This document shows, in pieces, positions 1-9,545 of a stretch of 64,000 nucleotides of DNA (positions within the stretch are counted from its first letter, which is position 1; each line of letters opens with the position of its first letter). The notes beneath the pieces were generated by a model. The model did no database searches. It had not been told where the DNA came from and worked only from the letters and a program-made list of their open reading frames with translations. This stretch comes from Sedimentibacter sp. (lineage in GTDB: Bacteria > Bacillota > Clostridia > Tissierellales > Sedimentibacteraceae), in assembly GCA_018436705.1 (NCBI GenBank), contig JAHDLA010000004.1:62001-126000 (forward strand). Direction: 5' to 3'. Both the position numbers and the translations under genes were made by a program.

Positions 1-2424
1 AGCTTCTTCAGTTAATACTACGGTTATGTGTTTATCCTTTAATCGTCTTTGAAGATCTTTAATCATCAGATCAACGATGGAAGAAATTTCGTCTTTTTTA
101 AGAGGCTTATAAAATACAATTTCATCAAGCCTGTTTAAAAATTCCGGTCGAAAATGATGTTTCAAAAGAGCATGCACTTTTTCCTTTGCATCTTCAGATA
201 TTTCTCCCAAACCGGTAATTCCATCTAAAATATATTCAGATCCAAGGTTGGAGGTCATTATTATGATTGTATTTTTAAAGTCAACGGTTCTTCCCTGTGA
301 ATCTGTAATTCGTCCGTCGTCAAGTACCTGAAGCAAAATATTAAATACATCGGAGTGCGCTTTTTCAACTTCATCAAACAATATTACCGAATATGGCTTT
401 CTCCTTACAGCTTCTGTTAACTGACCGCCCTCTTCATATCCAACATATCCCGGAGGAGCTCCTATTAATCTGGATACAGAGAATTTTTCCATATATTCGC
501 TCATATCGATTCTTATTATATTATGCTCGTCATCAAACAAGGCTTCTGCCAGTGCTTTTGCAAGCTCAGTTTTTCCGACTCCGGTTGGGCCAAGGAACAT
601 AAATGAGCCTATAGGTCTGTTAGGATCCTGTATTCCGGCTCTGGATCGCAAAATTGCTTCGGACACCTTTTCTACGGCTTCATTTTGACCGATTACTCTC
701 TCGTGAAGTATATCCTCAAGCTTCAAAAGCTTTTCTCTTTCACCTTCCATTAACTTAGAAACCGGTATACCTGTCCATCTGGCAACTATTCTTGCAATTT
801 CTTCGTCGGTTACTTTAACTCTTAGTAATGTGTTAGGGCCCTGACTTTTCTCTGCAATATGCTCTTCTTTTTCCAAGGCTTTTTTAAGCGCGGGGAGTTT
901 TCCGTATTTTAATTCCGCTGCCTTATTCAAGTCATAGTTTCTCTCGGCTCTTTCAATTTCAGCATTAAGGCTTTCCAGCTGTTCTCTGAGTGATTGTACT
1001 TTAGATATGGAGCTTTTTTCATTTTCCCATTTGGCTTTCATTTCCTTAAATTCGGAGCGCATGTCGGCCAGCTCTTTTTGAATTTCTTTCAGATGCGCTG
1101 AGGATAATTGGTCATCTTCTTTTCTAAGAGCAGCTTCTTCGATTTCGTGTTGCATTATTTTTCGGGATATTTCATCCAGCTCAGAAGGCATGGAATCTAT
1201 TTCCGTACGTATCAATGCGCAGGCCTCATCGATTAAATCAATTGCCTTATCAGGGAGGAATCTGTCGGATATGTAACGGTGGGAGAGAATGGCAGCTGCT
1301 ATAAGTGCCTGATCCTGTATTTTAACACCGTGGAAAACTTCGTATCTCTCTTTCAGTCCTCTCAAAATTGATATGGTATCTTCAACTGTCGGTTCATCTA
1401 CCATAACTGGTTGGAACCTTCTTTCAAGGGCAGCATCTTTTTCTATATACTGTCGGTATTCGTTTAATGTTGTAGCTCCTATGCAGTGGAGTTCGCCTCT
1501 GGCAAGCATTGGCTTAAGCATATTTCCGGCATCCATTGCACCTTCTGTTTTGCCTGCCCCTACAATTGTATGAAGCTCATCAATAAACAGTATAATTTTG
1601 CCTTCGCTCTTTTTAACCTCCTCAAGAACAGCTTTGAGCCTTTCTTCAAATTCTCCTCTGAATTTTGCTCCTGCAACAAGAGAACTCATATCGAGAGAGA
1701 AAATTTTTCGCTCTTTTAGATTGTTTGGTACGTCACCGCGAACTATACGTATAGCTAAACCTTCTGCAATAGCTGTCTTTCCGACGCCTGGTTCACCTAT
1801 GAGTACGGGATTGTTCTTTGTTTTTCGGGAAAGTATTCTTATAACATTTCTTATTTCCGAATCTCTTCCTATAACGGGATCCAGTTTGTTGTTTTTGGCC
1901 AGCGCCACCAAGTCGGAGCCGTACTTGGTCAGAACATCATATGTTGATTCTGGACTATCACTTGTAACGCGAGTATTGCCCCTGACTGTTGACAGTGCAC
2001 TGAGGAACTTATCTGCAGTTATGCCGAACTCGTCGTAAACCCTTTTTAAATTTGCCTTTGGAAAATTAAGAAGTGAAAGCATTATATGCTCAACAGAAAC
2101 ATATTCATCTTTCATACGTTCTGCCTGCTTTTCTGATTCTACAAGTATTCTGTCTACGTCCTGTGAAATGTAGATTTTATTGCTTTCGCGTCCGGGGCCT
2201 GAAACTCCCGGCATGTTTTCAATCAGTGTTTTAATTTTTGATTTTATGGAAGCGGGGTCAACATTCATTTTAGTCAATAGCTGAACTATTAAGCCTCCAT
2301 CTTGATCAATAAGAGCAAACAATAAATGCTCCTGTTCAATTTGCACGTTCATGTGCTCAATAGCGATATTCTGGGAAACTTGAATTGCTTCCAGTGATTT
2401 TTGAGTAAATCTTTGTGCATTCAT
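1..2424 (-). CDS. clpB: ATP-dependent chaperone ClpB (C-terminus off the window)
   Basis: This is a cytoplasmic Hsp100 disaggregase that threads aggregated protein through its hexameric pore together with the DnaK system. About 808 residues are visible of a family length near 860. The N-terminus reads [10 protein letters not shown], as in ClpB. The first AAA+ Walker A (GEPGVGKT) is near residue 210, a coiled-coil middle domain follows at roughly 400-520, and the second Walker A (GPTGVGKT) is near residue 612. The frame is open to the window edge, so the last part of the C-terminal domain lies outside. The start is set by a CAAAGGAGGT ribosome site. It lies 44 bases after the YitT gene on the same strand, so it is probably co-transcribed with it or uses a promoter inside it. 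The middle domain separates it from ClpC and ClpA. Confidence 0.97.
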   Translation of the reverse strand, partial: MNAQRFTQKSLEAIQVSQNIAIEHMNVQIEQEHLLFALIDQDGGLIVQLLTKMNVDPASIKSKIKTLIENMPGVSGPGRESNKIYISQDVDRILVESEKQAERMKDEYVSVEHIMLSLLNFPKANLKRVYDEFGITADKFLSALSTVRGNTRVTSDSPESTYDVLTKYGSDLVALAKNNKLDPVIGRDSEIRNVIRILSRKTKNNPVLIGEPGVGKTAIAEGLAIRIVRGDVPNNLKERKIFSLDMSSLVAGAKFRGEFEERLKAVLEEVKKSEGKIILFIDELHTIVGAGKTEGAMDAGNMLKPMLARGELHCIGATTLNEYRQYIEKDAALERRFQPVMVDEPTVEDTISILRGLKERYEVFHGVKIQDQALIAAAILSHRYISDRFLPDKAIDLIDEACALIRTEIDSMPSELDEISRKIMQHEIEEAALRKEDDQLSSAHLKEIQKELADMRSEFKEMKAKWENEKSSISKVQSLREQLESLNAEIERAERNYDLNKAAELKYGKLPALKKALEKEEHIAEKSQGPNTLLRVKVTDEEIARIVARWTGIPVSKLMEGEREKLLKLEDILHERVIGQNEAVEKVSEAILRSRAGIQDPNRPIGSFMFLGPTGVGKTELAKALAEALFDDEHNIIRIDMSEYMEKFSVSRLIGAPPGYVGYEEGGQLTEAVRRKPYSVILFDEVEKAHSDVFNILLQVLDDGRITDSQGRTVDFKNTIIIMTSNLGSEYILDGITGLGEISEDAKEKVHALLKHHFRPEFLNRLDEIVFYKPLKKDEISSIVDLMIKDLQRRLKDKHITVVLTEEA

Positions 2425-2468
2425 TGAAATACCTCCTTTGTTGTATAAAATATATTTAAATGCGGATA

Positions 2469-3317
2469 TCAGAATTTAGAAAATCCAAACCCGTATACCT
2501 CTTGAACGGCTCTGACGGTTACAAATGATTCGGGATCAATTTTTTTCAGCTCATTTTTCAGTGTGAAGTATTCTTTTCTTTCCAATATGGTAACTATTAT
2601 ATCCCTTTCTTCATTTGTATACCCGCCTTCTGCCTTGTAAACAGTCACACCTCTGTCAAGCTTTTGGAAGATATAGTCCTTAACAATTTTTGTGTGTTTT
2701 GTAATTATGACCACCTCGTTTTTTACAGTGAATCCATCAATAAAGTAGTTAACGATAATTCCGTTCAGGAACCATCCAAATGCACCGACAATTCCGGTTT
2801 GTATGCCGTATGTGAAAAAAGAAAGAATAACTACTACAATGTCCGCTGCCATTAATCCTTTACCCATATCTAAATGAAAATATTTATTAAACACTTTTGC
2901 CAATATGTCTGTTCCGCCTGTTGATGCGTTTTGGTTGAAAACAATCGACAGTCCCATTGCGGAAATAATTATGCCGCAAATTAAATTTAAAAGAACTTCG
3001 TCAGTTACAGGCTTTGAAGCAGGATGAAAAAATTCCATTAGTGACATAAAAAACGAAAGAAAAACAACGGAGAGAATAGTTCTTCCTCCAAAATCTTTTC
3101 CGATAAAGATAAAGCCTACAATTAAAAGAAGAATATTCAATACAAAGTTTGTTAATGATATGGGTATGGGCAAATAATTATTCAAAACTATTGCGAGCCC
3201 CGATATTCCGCCTGTAGCCAGGTTTTCAGGAACCAAAAAGTAATATACACCCATTGCTACTATAAAGGAACCGACGGCAATAAGTAATACCTGCTTAGCT
3301 AAGTTTTTATCAATCAT
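2469..3317 (-). CDS. YitT family membrane protein (DUF161 + DUF2179)
   Basis: A 282-residue protein with about five or six hydrophobic helices in residues 8-200, then a soluble domain (about 205-282) of the DUF2179 type ending in [18 protein letters not shown]. The family is widespread in Firmicutes and its transport substrate is unknown; the C-terminal domain is thought to bind a small ligand or assemble the complex. GG-rich helix ends such as [14 protein letters not shown] and [13 protein letters not shown] are typical. The start follows an AGGAGG site seven bases upstream. It is the first gene of a minus-strand unit that continues into clpB. Family assignment is firm; function is unknown. 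Confidence 0.9.
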   Translation of the reverse strand: MIDKNLAKQVLLIAVGSFIVAMGVYYFLVPENLATGGISGLAIVLNNYLPIPISLTNFVLNILLLIVGFIFIGKDFGGRTILSVVFLSFFMSLMEFFHPASKPVTDEVLLNLICGIIISAMGLSIVFNQNASTGGTDILAKVFNKYFHLDMGKGLMAADIVVVILSFFTYGIQTGIVGAFGWFLNGIIVNYFIDGFTVKNEVVIITKHTKIVKDYIFQKLDRGVTVYKAEGGYTNEERDIIVTILERKEYFTLKNELKKIDPESFVTVRAVQEVYGFGFSKF

Positions 3318-3522
3318 ATAGGCCTCCTAGTTTTGTTTGTTTAATTTTATCTCAAAAATATTTACTAATCAATAGCATTAGATAATTTTCATAAAAATAA
3401 TTTTTAAATATATGTTTATAAGTAAACTAAAGAAAACGAGAGTAAAAAAAAGTAATTATGAATAAAAATCGTTATCTTACTTGTTTACATAAAAATATTA
3501 TTTAAATAAGAGATATAATGAT

Positions 3523-3551
3523 TTGAATTGCTCTATAAAGAATGCTATAAT
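3523..3551 (+). promoter_or_regulatory. Sigma-A promoter of the V-ATPase operon
   Basis: TTGAAT at 3523-3528 and TATAAT at 3546-3551 are separated by 17 bases. The element lies 41 bases before the TTG start of the first V-ATPase gene, in the divergent region facing the YitT gene. Seen directly in the sequence; activity is inferred. Confidence 0.75.
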
Positions 3552-3592
3552 GTGGAGTAATGTAAAAAAAAGACAAAGGAGTGAGTTGCTAT

Positions 3593-3910
3593 TTGAAAGA
3601 GATAATTGATCAAATCATAGAAATTGATGCTCTGGCTTATGATAATAAGACTAAAAATGAGCAGATATTGTCTAATAAAAAGCAAGAGTATGAGAGCATG
3701 ATATCAGCTTATCGGGAAGAAAAAATCTCTGCCGCAAAAGTTAAGGCCAAAGAAACTTCTGAACAAACCGATGCTTATATTATGGAGATTGAAAAATCTC
3801 AAAAAGAACAAATTAAAAAAATTTCTGCTGAAATTGATGATATTTATTTAAAAGCAGAAAAAAATTTAACCAAAAAAATATTTAATAAGTTATTTGTACT
3901 GGAGGGGTAA
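3593..3910 (+). CDS. V-type ATP synthase subunit H (peripheral stalk)
   Basis: A 105-residue, highly charged, predicted coiled-coil protein of the AhaH/NtpF type. It pairs with subunit E to form the peripheral stalk that links the catalytic head to subunit I. I chose the TTG at 3593, because the strong AAAGGAG at 3575-3581 sits about 11 bases before it; the upstream in-frame GTG at 3581 overlaps that ribosome site and would be unusable. It is the first gene of the operon, and the next gene starts one base after its stop. The sequence is low in complexity, so the assignment rests on size, coiled-coil character and operon position. Confidence 0.85.
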   Translation: MKEIIDQIIEIDALAYDNKTKNEQILSNKKQEYESMISAYREEKISAAKVKAKETSEQTDAYIMEIEKSQKEQIKKISAEIDDIYLKAEKNLTKKIFNKLFVLEG

Positions 3911-3911
3911 T

Positions 3912-4940
3912 ATGAACCCTAACATGGCATATTATGCTTTGGAAACAAAAATTGCAACAAAAAAAGGGCGTATTTTACAGAAAGCTGAATGGAATAAGTT
4001 TTTAGACTGTTCTGATGTTGGACAGTTTGCCGAACTGCTAAAAAACAATGTAGAATTCGCTAAGGCATTTGATGGAATGCTTTATGAAGAGCTCAAAAGG
4101 GAAGATTTAGAAACTGCATTGCTAAAATTTAAAACACTTCAGATAGAGAACCTTCTGCACTATCTTTCCGGACCATATAAGGAATTTATAAAAACAATCT
4201 TGATGGAGGCAGATATTCGAGATTTAAATCTTATACTGCGAAAAATCACGAAAAATGAAAGCCTGGATGGAATAGAAGAAAGGTTTGTTCATTCTAAAAA
4301 TTACACAAATTTAGCTTATGGCGACTTGCTGTCAGCCGGCAGTGTGGAACAGTTAATAGAAAAACTAAAGGGTACTCCTTATTATAACGGTCTTAGCAAT
4401 CTTTCGAAGGAAGATGCAATGAAGCGTGAATTTCATATTGAAATGAAAATGTATGTGGCATTATATAAGAGTATTTTTGAAAAGGCCGAAAAATTAAGCA
4501 AGGAAGATCAAAAGGCTGTTAAAGAATTAGTAGGCTTTAGGATTGACCTTTTAAATATTCAATGGATATACAGAGCTAAAAAGTATTATGAAATATCACC
4601 TGAAGAAATGTTTATTTATAGCCTTGAAGGAGGTTTGTCTATGGGATATAACAGGATTAAAAAGCTTTGCTATGCAACCATGGACGAATTTGTCAATCTT
4701 TCAAAACAATACTTGAAAAATGATTTTTTCAAGGATATAAATGATACAGATATTAGTATAGTTATTGATTCTTATATGTTGAATTACATGAAAAAAAATA
4801 CTTTCAATAACATAGGAACAGTAGTTTCATTTATTTATTTTTTAGATATTATTATCGATGACTTAATGTCGATAACGGAAGGAATCGAGTACAAGGTTCC
4901 CAGGGAAAAAATACAAGAGTATTTAATTCAAAAGATATAG
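3912..4940 (+). CDS. ntpC: V-type ATP synthase subunit C
   Basis: A 342-residue all-helical subunit (subunit C of bacterial enzymes, d of eukaryotes) that caps the membrane rotor ring and couples it to the central stalk. The start is the ATG at 3912 (MNPNMAYYALETKI), seven to ten bases after GGAGGGG; an upstream in-frame start would lie inside the preceding gene. The N-terminal AYYALETKIATKKGRIL pattern and the overall length match the family. It lies before subunit I here, whereas in the Enterococcus ntp operon it comes after K and E. Confidence 0.92.
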   Translation: MNPNMAYYALETKIATKKGRILQKAEWNKFLDCSDVGQFAELLKNNVEFAKAFDGMLYEELKREDLETALLKFKTLQIENLLHYLSGPYKEFIKTILMEADIRDLNLILRKITKNESLDGIEERFVHSKNYTNLAYGDLLSAGSVEQLIEKLKGTPYYNGLSNLSKEDAMKREFHIEMKMYVALYKSIFEKAEKLSKEDQKAVKELVGFRIDLLNIQWIYRAKKYYEISPEEMFIYSLEGGLSMGYNRIKKLCYATMDEFVNLSKQYLKNDFFKDINDTDISIVIDSYMLNYMKKNTFNNIGTVVSFIYFLDIIIDDLMSITEGIEYKVPREKIQEYLIQKI

Positions 4941-4956
4941 TGAAGGGAGGCTCTAT

Positions 4957-6024
4957 ATGACTAAAGAAAAAATAGTGCTTTTAAAAATAGTCGGATCATT
5001 GGAAAATATGCATGATATTATAAAAGAACTGATATTATGTAAAATTGACGGCATAAACATTGAAAAAGACAGCATGTATTATAGTAATTTAATGATTCAT
5101 AAGTTTGAATCTGAAGTAGTTGGGATGCAGGCAAAGCTTCCGAGCCCTGACAACATTTATAACAGATGCAGTAAGTATTTAAGCATTGTTGAAGAGCTGG
5201 CCCGCGACCTTAATATTAACTTGAATGCTGATGCGGAATTTAAATCTGAAGATGATTATGATTTTGAAAAGGCGTGCTTGGATTTAGAAAAAATAAAATC
5301 ATTATTGAGCAGCAGAATAAGTGAAATAGACAGCACAAAAAAGCAGCTCAAAAAAATTACGGAGTTAGGCACTAAAATAGATAGTATTACTGATAAAAGT
5401 ATTCATTTTAGTGAGCTGGCAGATTTAAATTATTTTGATTATGAAATCGGAACTTTTACAAATGATAACAAAGTGAAAGCTAAAAGAAGCTATGGAAGCT
5501 TAAGTGCAATAATGCTTAAGATAGGAATCGTAAAATCAACCGGAGAAGAAACATACATGATTATTTATCCTAAGCAGTTTAAAGATGAAACCGACAGGAT
5601 GTTGAAGTCCTTAAATTGGGCTGAGATGGTTATTCCTGATCAGTATTGCGGTTCAGTTGCTGATATGAGTAAGCAAATCAATGCTGAAATAATCCGTATG
5701 CAAAATAAAGTAAAAGAATTATCTGAGTCCTTTAAATCGGAAAAAGATGATATAAAAAATCAAATTGTGAGAATTTATGACGTATTCAGATTAGAAAATA
5801 AAATTACGGAGTGTGTTTTAAGAGCAGATATTATCAGTAATTCATTTGCATTGAGCATCAAGTTAAATGAAATTCATAAAGAAACTATTGAAAAAGCAGT
5901 GAAGTCGGTAACAGAGCATTACCTTATAAATGAAAAACCGGCTGACGAATCGGATGTTCATTTAAGCCGTTTCGCAAGACTGATAAAACACAATCTGTTT
6001 TCAAAGCCTCTTGGACTAATTTAA
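4957..6024 (+). CDS. Truncated V-type ATPase subunit I paralogue, soluble domain only
   Basis: A 355-residue protein resembling the first half of the following full subunit I gene over its whole length, at roughly 55-60% identity by eye. Shared blocks include VLLKIVGSLENMHD, ADLNYFDYEIGTF and MIIYPKQFKDET. It contains the cytosolic coiled-coil arm and globular lobes of subunit I and stops exactly where the other copy enters its first membrane helix. No membrane segment is present. The reading frame is intact, has its own GGGAGG site, and the 79 bases after the stop hold no remnant of the membrane half, so this is not a simple frameshift. It may be a stalk-binding decoy, assembly factor or alternative stator piece; its function is unknown. 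Confidence 0.88.
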   Translation: MTKEKIVLLKIVGSLENMHDIIKELILCKIDGINIEKDSMYYSNLMIHKFESEVVGMQAKLPSPDNIYNRCSKYLSIVEELARDLNINLNADAEFKSEDDYDFEKACLDLEKIKSLLSSRISEIDSTKKQLKKITELGTKIDSITDKSIHFSELADLNYFDYEIGTFTNDNKVKAKRSYGSLSAIMLKIGIVKSTGEETYMIIYPKQFKDETDRMLKSLNWAEMVIPDQYCGSVADMSKQINAEIIRMQNKVKELSESFKSEKDDIKNQIVRIYDVFRLENKITECVLRADIISNSFALSIKLNEIHKETIEKAVKSVTEHYLINEKPADESDVHLSRFARLIKHNLFSKPLGLI

Positions 6025-6103
6025 ATATAAGATGTAATCAGGATTTTGAACGGATTGTGAAATGTAAGTTAAAATATATGATGATGAAGGGAGGAGGCTT
6101 TAG

Positions 6104-8095
6104 ATGGCTATAGAAAAGATGGTTCTTTTGAAAATAGTCGGTTCTTTGGAAAACATGCATGACATGCTTAGAGAACTGGTATTTTGCGAAAATGCCCATT
6201 TAAACTTGAATGTTGAGAACAGCAGTGCATATAACAACTATTTAGTTATACACCAATATGAATCTGAGATATTTGGACAACCGATTTACCATGGGGTTGA
6301 TCCGGGGAACATTCACAACAGTTGCAATGATTGCTTAAGTACTGTTGAGACCCTGGCTCATGGTTTAGATGTTGAACTGGTTATAAATAAAAAATTTCTG
6401 CTGGAAAAAAATTATAGCTTTGAGGACGCTCGTTCGGATTTAGGAAAAATTAATTCTTTATGGGGCAGTAAAATAAGTGAAATCAACAAAAAGAAGAAGC
6501 AAATCGAAAAGCTTACGGAATTAAGAACAAAAATTGACAGTGTTACGGATAAAAGTATTCAACTTAATGAGGTTGCGGATTTAAATTATTTTGATTATGA
6601 AATCGGAACTTTCTCAGCTGAAAATAAATCCAGATTAAAAAGAAATTATGAGAATCTAAGTGCCATAGTACTTAGGATAGGAGTTATCAAATCTTCTGCA
6701 GAGGATTTATATATGATAATTTATCCTAAGCAATTTAAGGATGAAACTTATAATTTACTTAAATCTTTAAATTGGAATAAACTTGTTATTCCTAAAAAAT
6801 ATTGCTGCACAATTGCTGATATGATTAAGCAGATTGATGCTGAAATAATCCAGATGCAAAACGAAATAAAAGAAATGTCCTCATCAATTGAAAAAGAATG
6901 GGATGACATTAAAAATCAGGTTCTAAAAATTTACAATGTGTTTAAATTGGAGGATAAATTGGCTGAGCTGGAAGCAAAAGCAGATTTCAGCAATAATTCC
7001 TTTGTTTTAGATATCTGGGTGAATGAAAGCGACAAAGCAGAGATTGAAAAAGCCATTGCTTCAGTATCAGAAAAATATTTAATAGATGAAAAATCAGCTA
7101 AGGAATTTGGAAACCAGGTAGTGCCTCCAACGAAGCTGAAAAATAACTGGTTCTCTTGGCCTTTTGAAATGATTGTTAAAATGTATGGGCTACCTGCTTA
7201 TCACGAAATTGATCCTACACCTTTCCTTGCTATAACTTATTGTTTAGCTTGGGGTATAATGTTCGGAGATATTGGTCAGGGGCTTGTATATCTATTGGCA
7301 GGAGTATTTTTAATGAAAAAAATGCCTGCACCTGGACACATATTGGTGAGACTTGGTAGTTTTTCTATTGTGTTTGGGCTTATATATGGAAGCTTTTTCG
7401 GTTTAGAGAAAAAAGAGTTGCCATGGCTTCCAGGTTTGTTGGAAGGAGGGCCATTAGACCCTAAGAATATTCCATCTATACTAGCTGTAGGAGTTTTGTT
7501 TGGTGTTATAGTTCTTACGATATCATTTGTAATAGGAATTATAAATGCATTGAGAAAACACGATATAGAAGAGGGAATATTCGGTAAAAACGGCGTTGCA
7601 GGATACTTATTCTTTATAAGCCTTGTATTTACTTTAGTATCATTAACAGGGATAATTAATATTTCAACTGCTTTATGTATAGCAGTTCTGTTGATAAGCT
7701 TGGTAGTAATGATATTGAAAGAGCCTATTACTAACATGGTGTTAAAAAAATCTCCGTTAATTCATGGCGAGGCAGGATCATATTTCACTGAAGCTATATT
7801 TGAAGGCATTGAGACAATATTGAATGCATTAAGTAATGCAATATCATTTGTCCGTGTTGGAGCGTTTGCTTTAAACCACGCAGGACTGTTCTTAGCCTTT
7901 TTGGTAATGTCAGAGGTTGTGACTAATCCGATAGCAAAAATATTTATCCTGTTTTTAGGAAATGTATTGATCCTTACACTTGAAGGGTTAATAGTATTTA
8001 TTCAGGGACTTCGTCTTCAATACTATGAAATGTTCAGTAAGTATTTTGAAGGTGGCGGAGTAGAATTTAAACCTATAAAATTAAATCAACAATAA
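6104..8095 (+). CDS. ntpI: V-type ATP synthase subunit I (full length)
   Basis: A 663-residue membrane stator subunit (a-subunit homologue). Residues 1-350 form the cytosolic arm that binds the E/H peripheral stalk. Residues about 370-650 hold seven or eight membrane helices that make the ion half-channels. The conserved arginine expected to face the rotor carboxylate is seen in FVRVGAFALNHAG (near residue 585). The start follows a strong GGGAGGAGG site. It is preceded by a tandem paralogue lacking the membrane half and followed by the rotor gene. Length is normal for bacterial subunit I. Confidence 0.96.
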   Translation: MAIEKMVLLKIVGSLENMHDMLRELVFCENAHLNLNVENSSAYNNYLVIHQYESEIFGQPIYHGVDPGNIHNSCNDCLSTVETLAHGLDVELVINKKFLLEKNYSFEDARSDLGKINSLWGSKISEINKKKKQIEKLTELRTKIDSVTDKSIQLNEVADLNYFDYEIGTFSAENKSRLKRNYENLSAIVLRIGVIKSSAEDLYMIIYPKQFKDETYNLLKSLNWNKLVIPKKYCCTIADMIKQIDAEIIQMQNEIKEMSSSIEKEWDDIKNQVLKIYNVFKLEDKLAELEAKADFSNNSFVLDIWVNESDKAEIEKAIASVSEKYLIDEKSAKEFGNQVVPPTKLKNNWFSWPFEMIVKMYGLPAYHEIDPTPFLAITYCLAWGIMFGDIGQGLVYLLAGVFLMKKMPAPGHILVRLGSFSIVFGLIYGSFFGLEKKELPWLPGLLEGGPLDPKNIPSILAVGVLFGVIVLTISFVIGIINALRKHDIEEGIFGKNGVAGYLFFISLVFTLVSLTGIINISTALCIAVLLISLVVMILKEPITNMVLKKSPLIHGEAGSYFTEAIFEGIETILNALSNAISFVRVGAFALNHAGLFLAFLVMSEVVTNPIAKIFILFLGNVLILTLEGLIVFIQGLRLQYYEMFSKYFEGGGVEFKPIKLNQQ

Positions 8096-8127
8096 AATTG
8101 AATAATAAAACATAAGGAGTTAAAAAA

Positions 8128-8565
8128 ATGCAAATGATATCTATTTTATTAGCAGCTGTTATATCTGTTGGAACAATAGGATATGGCTATAAAACAATGA
8201 AGAGTGGTAAAAAAGGAAATATTAAGAAAGCAATATTAACAACAGTTTCAGCATTTTCACTTGTAATGATAGGCGCTGTTATAGCAACTATAACAGGCGG
8301 AAATGTATTTGCGGACACAGTAAATGAAGTTGCTCAGGCAGCAGGAATATCAATGGGCGAAGGATTTAAATATTTAGCTGCTGCATTGTCAACTGGACTT
8401 GCAACAATTGGTACAGGTGTGGCTGTTGGATCAGTTGGTTCATCAGCAGTAGGAGCAGTTTCAGAAGATTCTTCAATCCTTGGTAAAACATTAATTTTCG
8501 TTGGTATGGCTGAAGGTATTGCTATTTATGGTATGATTATTTCTATATTAATCCTGTTCGTTTAA
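8128..8565 (+). CDS. ntpK: V-type ATP synthase subunit K (rotor proteolipid)
   Basis: A 145-residue hydrophobic protein with four predicted membrane helices (about 3-22, 36-57, 80-108, 118-144), which makes up the rotor ring. The ion-carrying carboxylate is Glu129 in GMAEGIAIYG of the last helix. The first hairpin has no acidic residue or glutamine. The third helix (LAAALSTGLATIGTGVAVG) has no glutamine, a residue that helps bind Na+ in the Enterococcus hirae rotor. Proton coupling is therefore somewhat more likely, but this is inference. An AAGGAG site precedes the ATG. The sequence is rich in Ala, Gly, Ile and Thr. Confidence 0.95.
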   Translation: MQMISILLAAVISVGTIGYGYKTMKSGKKGNIKKAILTTVSAFSLVMIGAVIATITGGNVFADTVNEVAQAAGISMGEGFKYLAAALSTGLATIGTGVAVGSVGSSAVGAVSEDSSILGKTLIFVGMAEGIAIYGMIISILILFV

Positions 8566-8591
8566 TAAAATAAAATGAAAAGAGAGTAATT

Positions 8592-8900
8592 ATGAAATCT
8601 TTTTTGATTAGTGATAACAGAGATACTTGGGTAGGCATGAGACTCGCCGGCATTGATGGAGTCATTGTCGATACAAAAGAAAATGCGTTGAAAGAATTAA
8701 AAACAGCTGTTAAGAATCAAGATCTTGGTATCTTGATTCTTACTGAAAAAGTAGTTGATATGGTTAGAGATGAATACATGGAATATAAAATAAAGTCCAA
8801 AACTCCTTTAATCATTGAAATTCCTGATAGGAACGGCACTATCAGAGAATATAATGCCATTAAGAATTATATAAGAGATTCTGTAGGCATTCATATATAG
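8592..8900 (+). CDS. ntpG: V-type ATP synthase subunit F
   Basis: A 102-residue central-stalk subunit that binds subunit D and strengthens rotor coupling. It has the family features: a short alpha/beta fold starting MKSFLISDNRDTWVGMRLAGI, the strand LGILILTEKV, and the TPLIIEIPDR segment near residue 75. It lies between K and E, with 26 bases before it and nine after. Length is normal (about 100 residues). Confidence 0.93.
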   Translation: MKSFLISDNRDTWVGMRLAGIDGVIVDTKENALKELKTAVKNQDLGILILTEKVVDMVRDEYMEYKIKSKTPLIIEIPDRNGTIREYNAIKNYIRDSVGIHI

Positions 8901-8909
8901 AGGTGATTT

Positions 8910-9545
8910 ATGGTTACGATAGAAGAAAAAATCAAACTTTTTTATAAGCTCCTTAATCAGTCTATGGATCAATCTTTTACTGATGAATTAAAGGATTTAA
9001 AGGAAAAATATGAATCTAAAATTCAAAAGGCTAAGAATGAAATAGATAAGGAAGCGAAAGATATAGAAGAAAGAGCGGCAAAAAGAGCAGATATTAAGCG
9101 CGCTGAAAGTATAAGTAAATCAAAGGTAATCATAAAAAAAGATATTATGGTATTGAAAGAAAAATATTATTATACTTTTATGGAAAAGTTTAATAAAAAT
9201 TTAGATGAATTTATAAAATCAGACGATTATAAATTATATTTATCAAAAATAATATCAAAATTGGTTGCTGAAATTAAAGATTACGGAAAATGTAATATAA
9301 TAATTTATTTAACAAAAAATGACCAAGGTAAATACAGTGATTTCATTAAAGATGAAATTGCGAAAAAGCTTGACTGCAATGTAAGCTTTAGCATCGAGCA
9401 TGATATAAAGGGCGGATTTATATGCGTAATAGAAGATAGAGGCATGAAAATTGATTTATCAATTGATTCTGTTCTTGACGAAAACAAAGACTATATCATG
9501 CAGACAATATTTGAGACTTTAGAGGCAGGTGATTATAATGGCTAA
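8910..9545 (+). CDS. ntpE: V-type ATP synthase subunit E (peripheral stalk)
   Basis: A 211-residue protein. Its N-terminal half (to about residue 105) is charged coiled coil, and the C-terminal half is an alpha/beta domain that binds the catalytic head (KGGFICVIEDRGMKIDLSID near the end). With subunit H it forms the outer stalk. The stop codon overlaps the start of subunit A by eight bases, which suggests translational coupling. The ribosome site is GAGGTGA. Confidence 0.92.
   Translation: MVTIEEKIKLFYKLLNQSMDQSFTDELKDLKEKYESKIQKAKNEIDKEAKDIEERAAKRADIKRAESISKSKVIIKKDIMVLKEKYYYTFMEKFNKNLDEFIKSDDYKLYLSKIISKLVAEIKDYGKCNIIIYLTKNDQGKYSDFIKDEIAKKLDCNVSFSIEHDIKGGFICVIEDRGMKIDLSIDSVLDENKDYIMQTIFETLEAGDYNG

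Noticed and set aside
1373..2038. Plus-strand frames of 66 to 146 residues inside the first 2.4 kb.
   Set aside because: They lie antisense to clpB, have no ribosome sites and do not resemble proteins; the ClpB frame is certain.
4957..8095. The short and long subunit I genes could be one gene broken by a frameshift, or a sequencing error.
   Set aside because: Each copy has a full, different N-terminal half, its own ribosome site and an open frame; no membrane-domain remnant follows the first stop.
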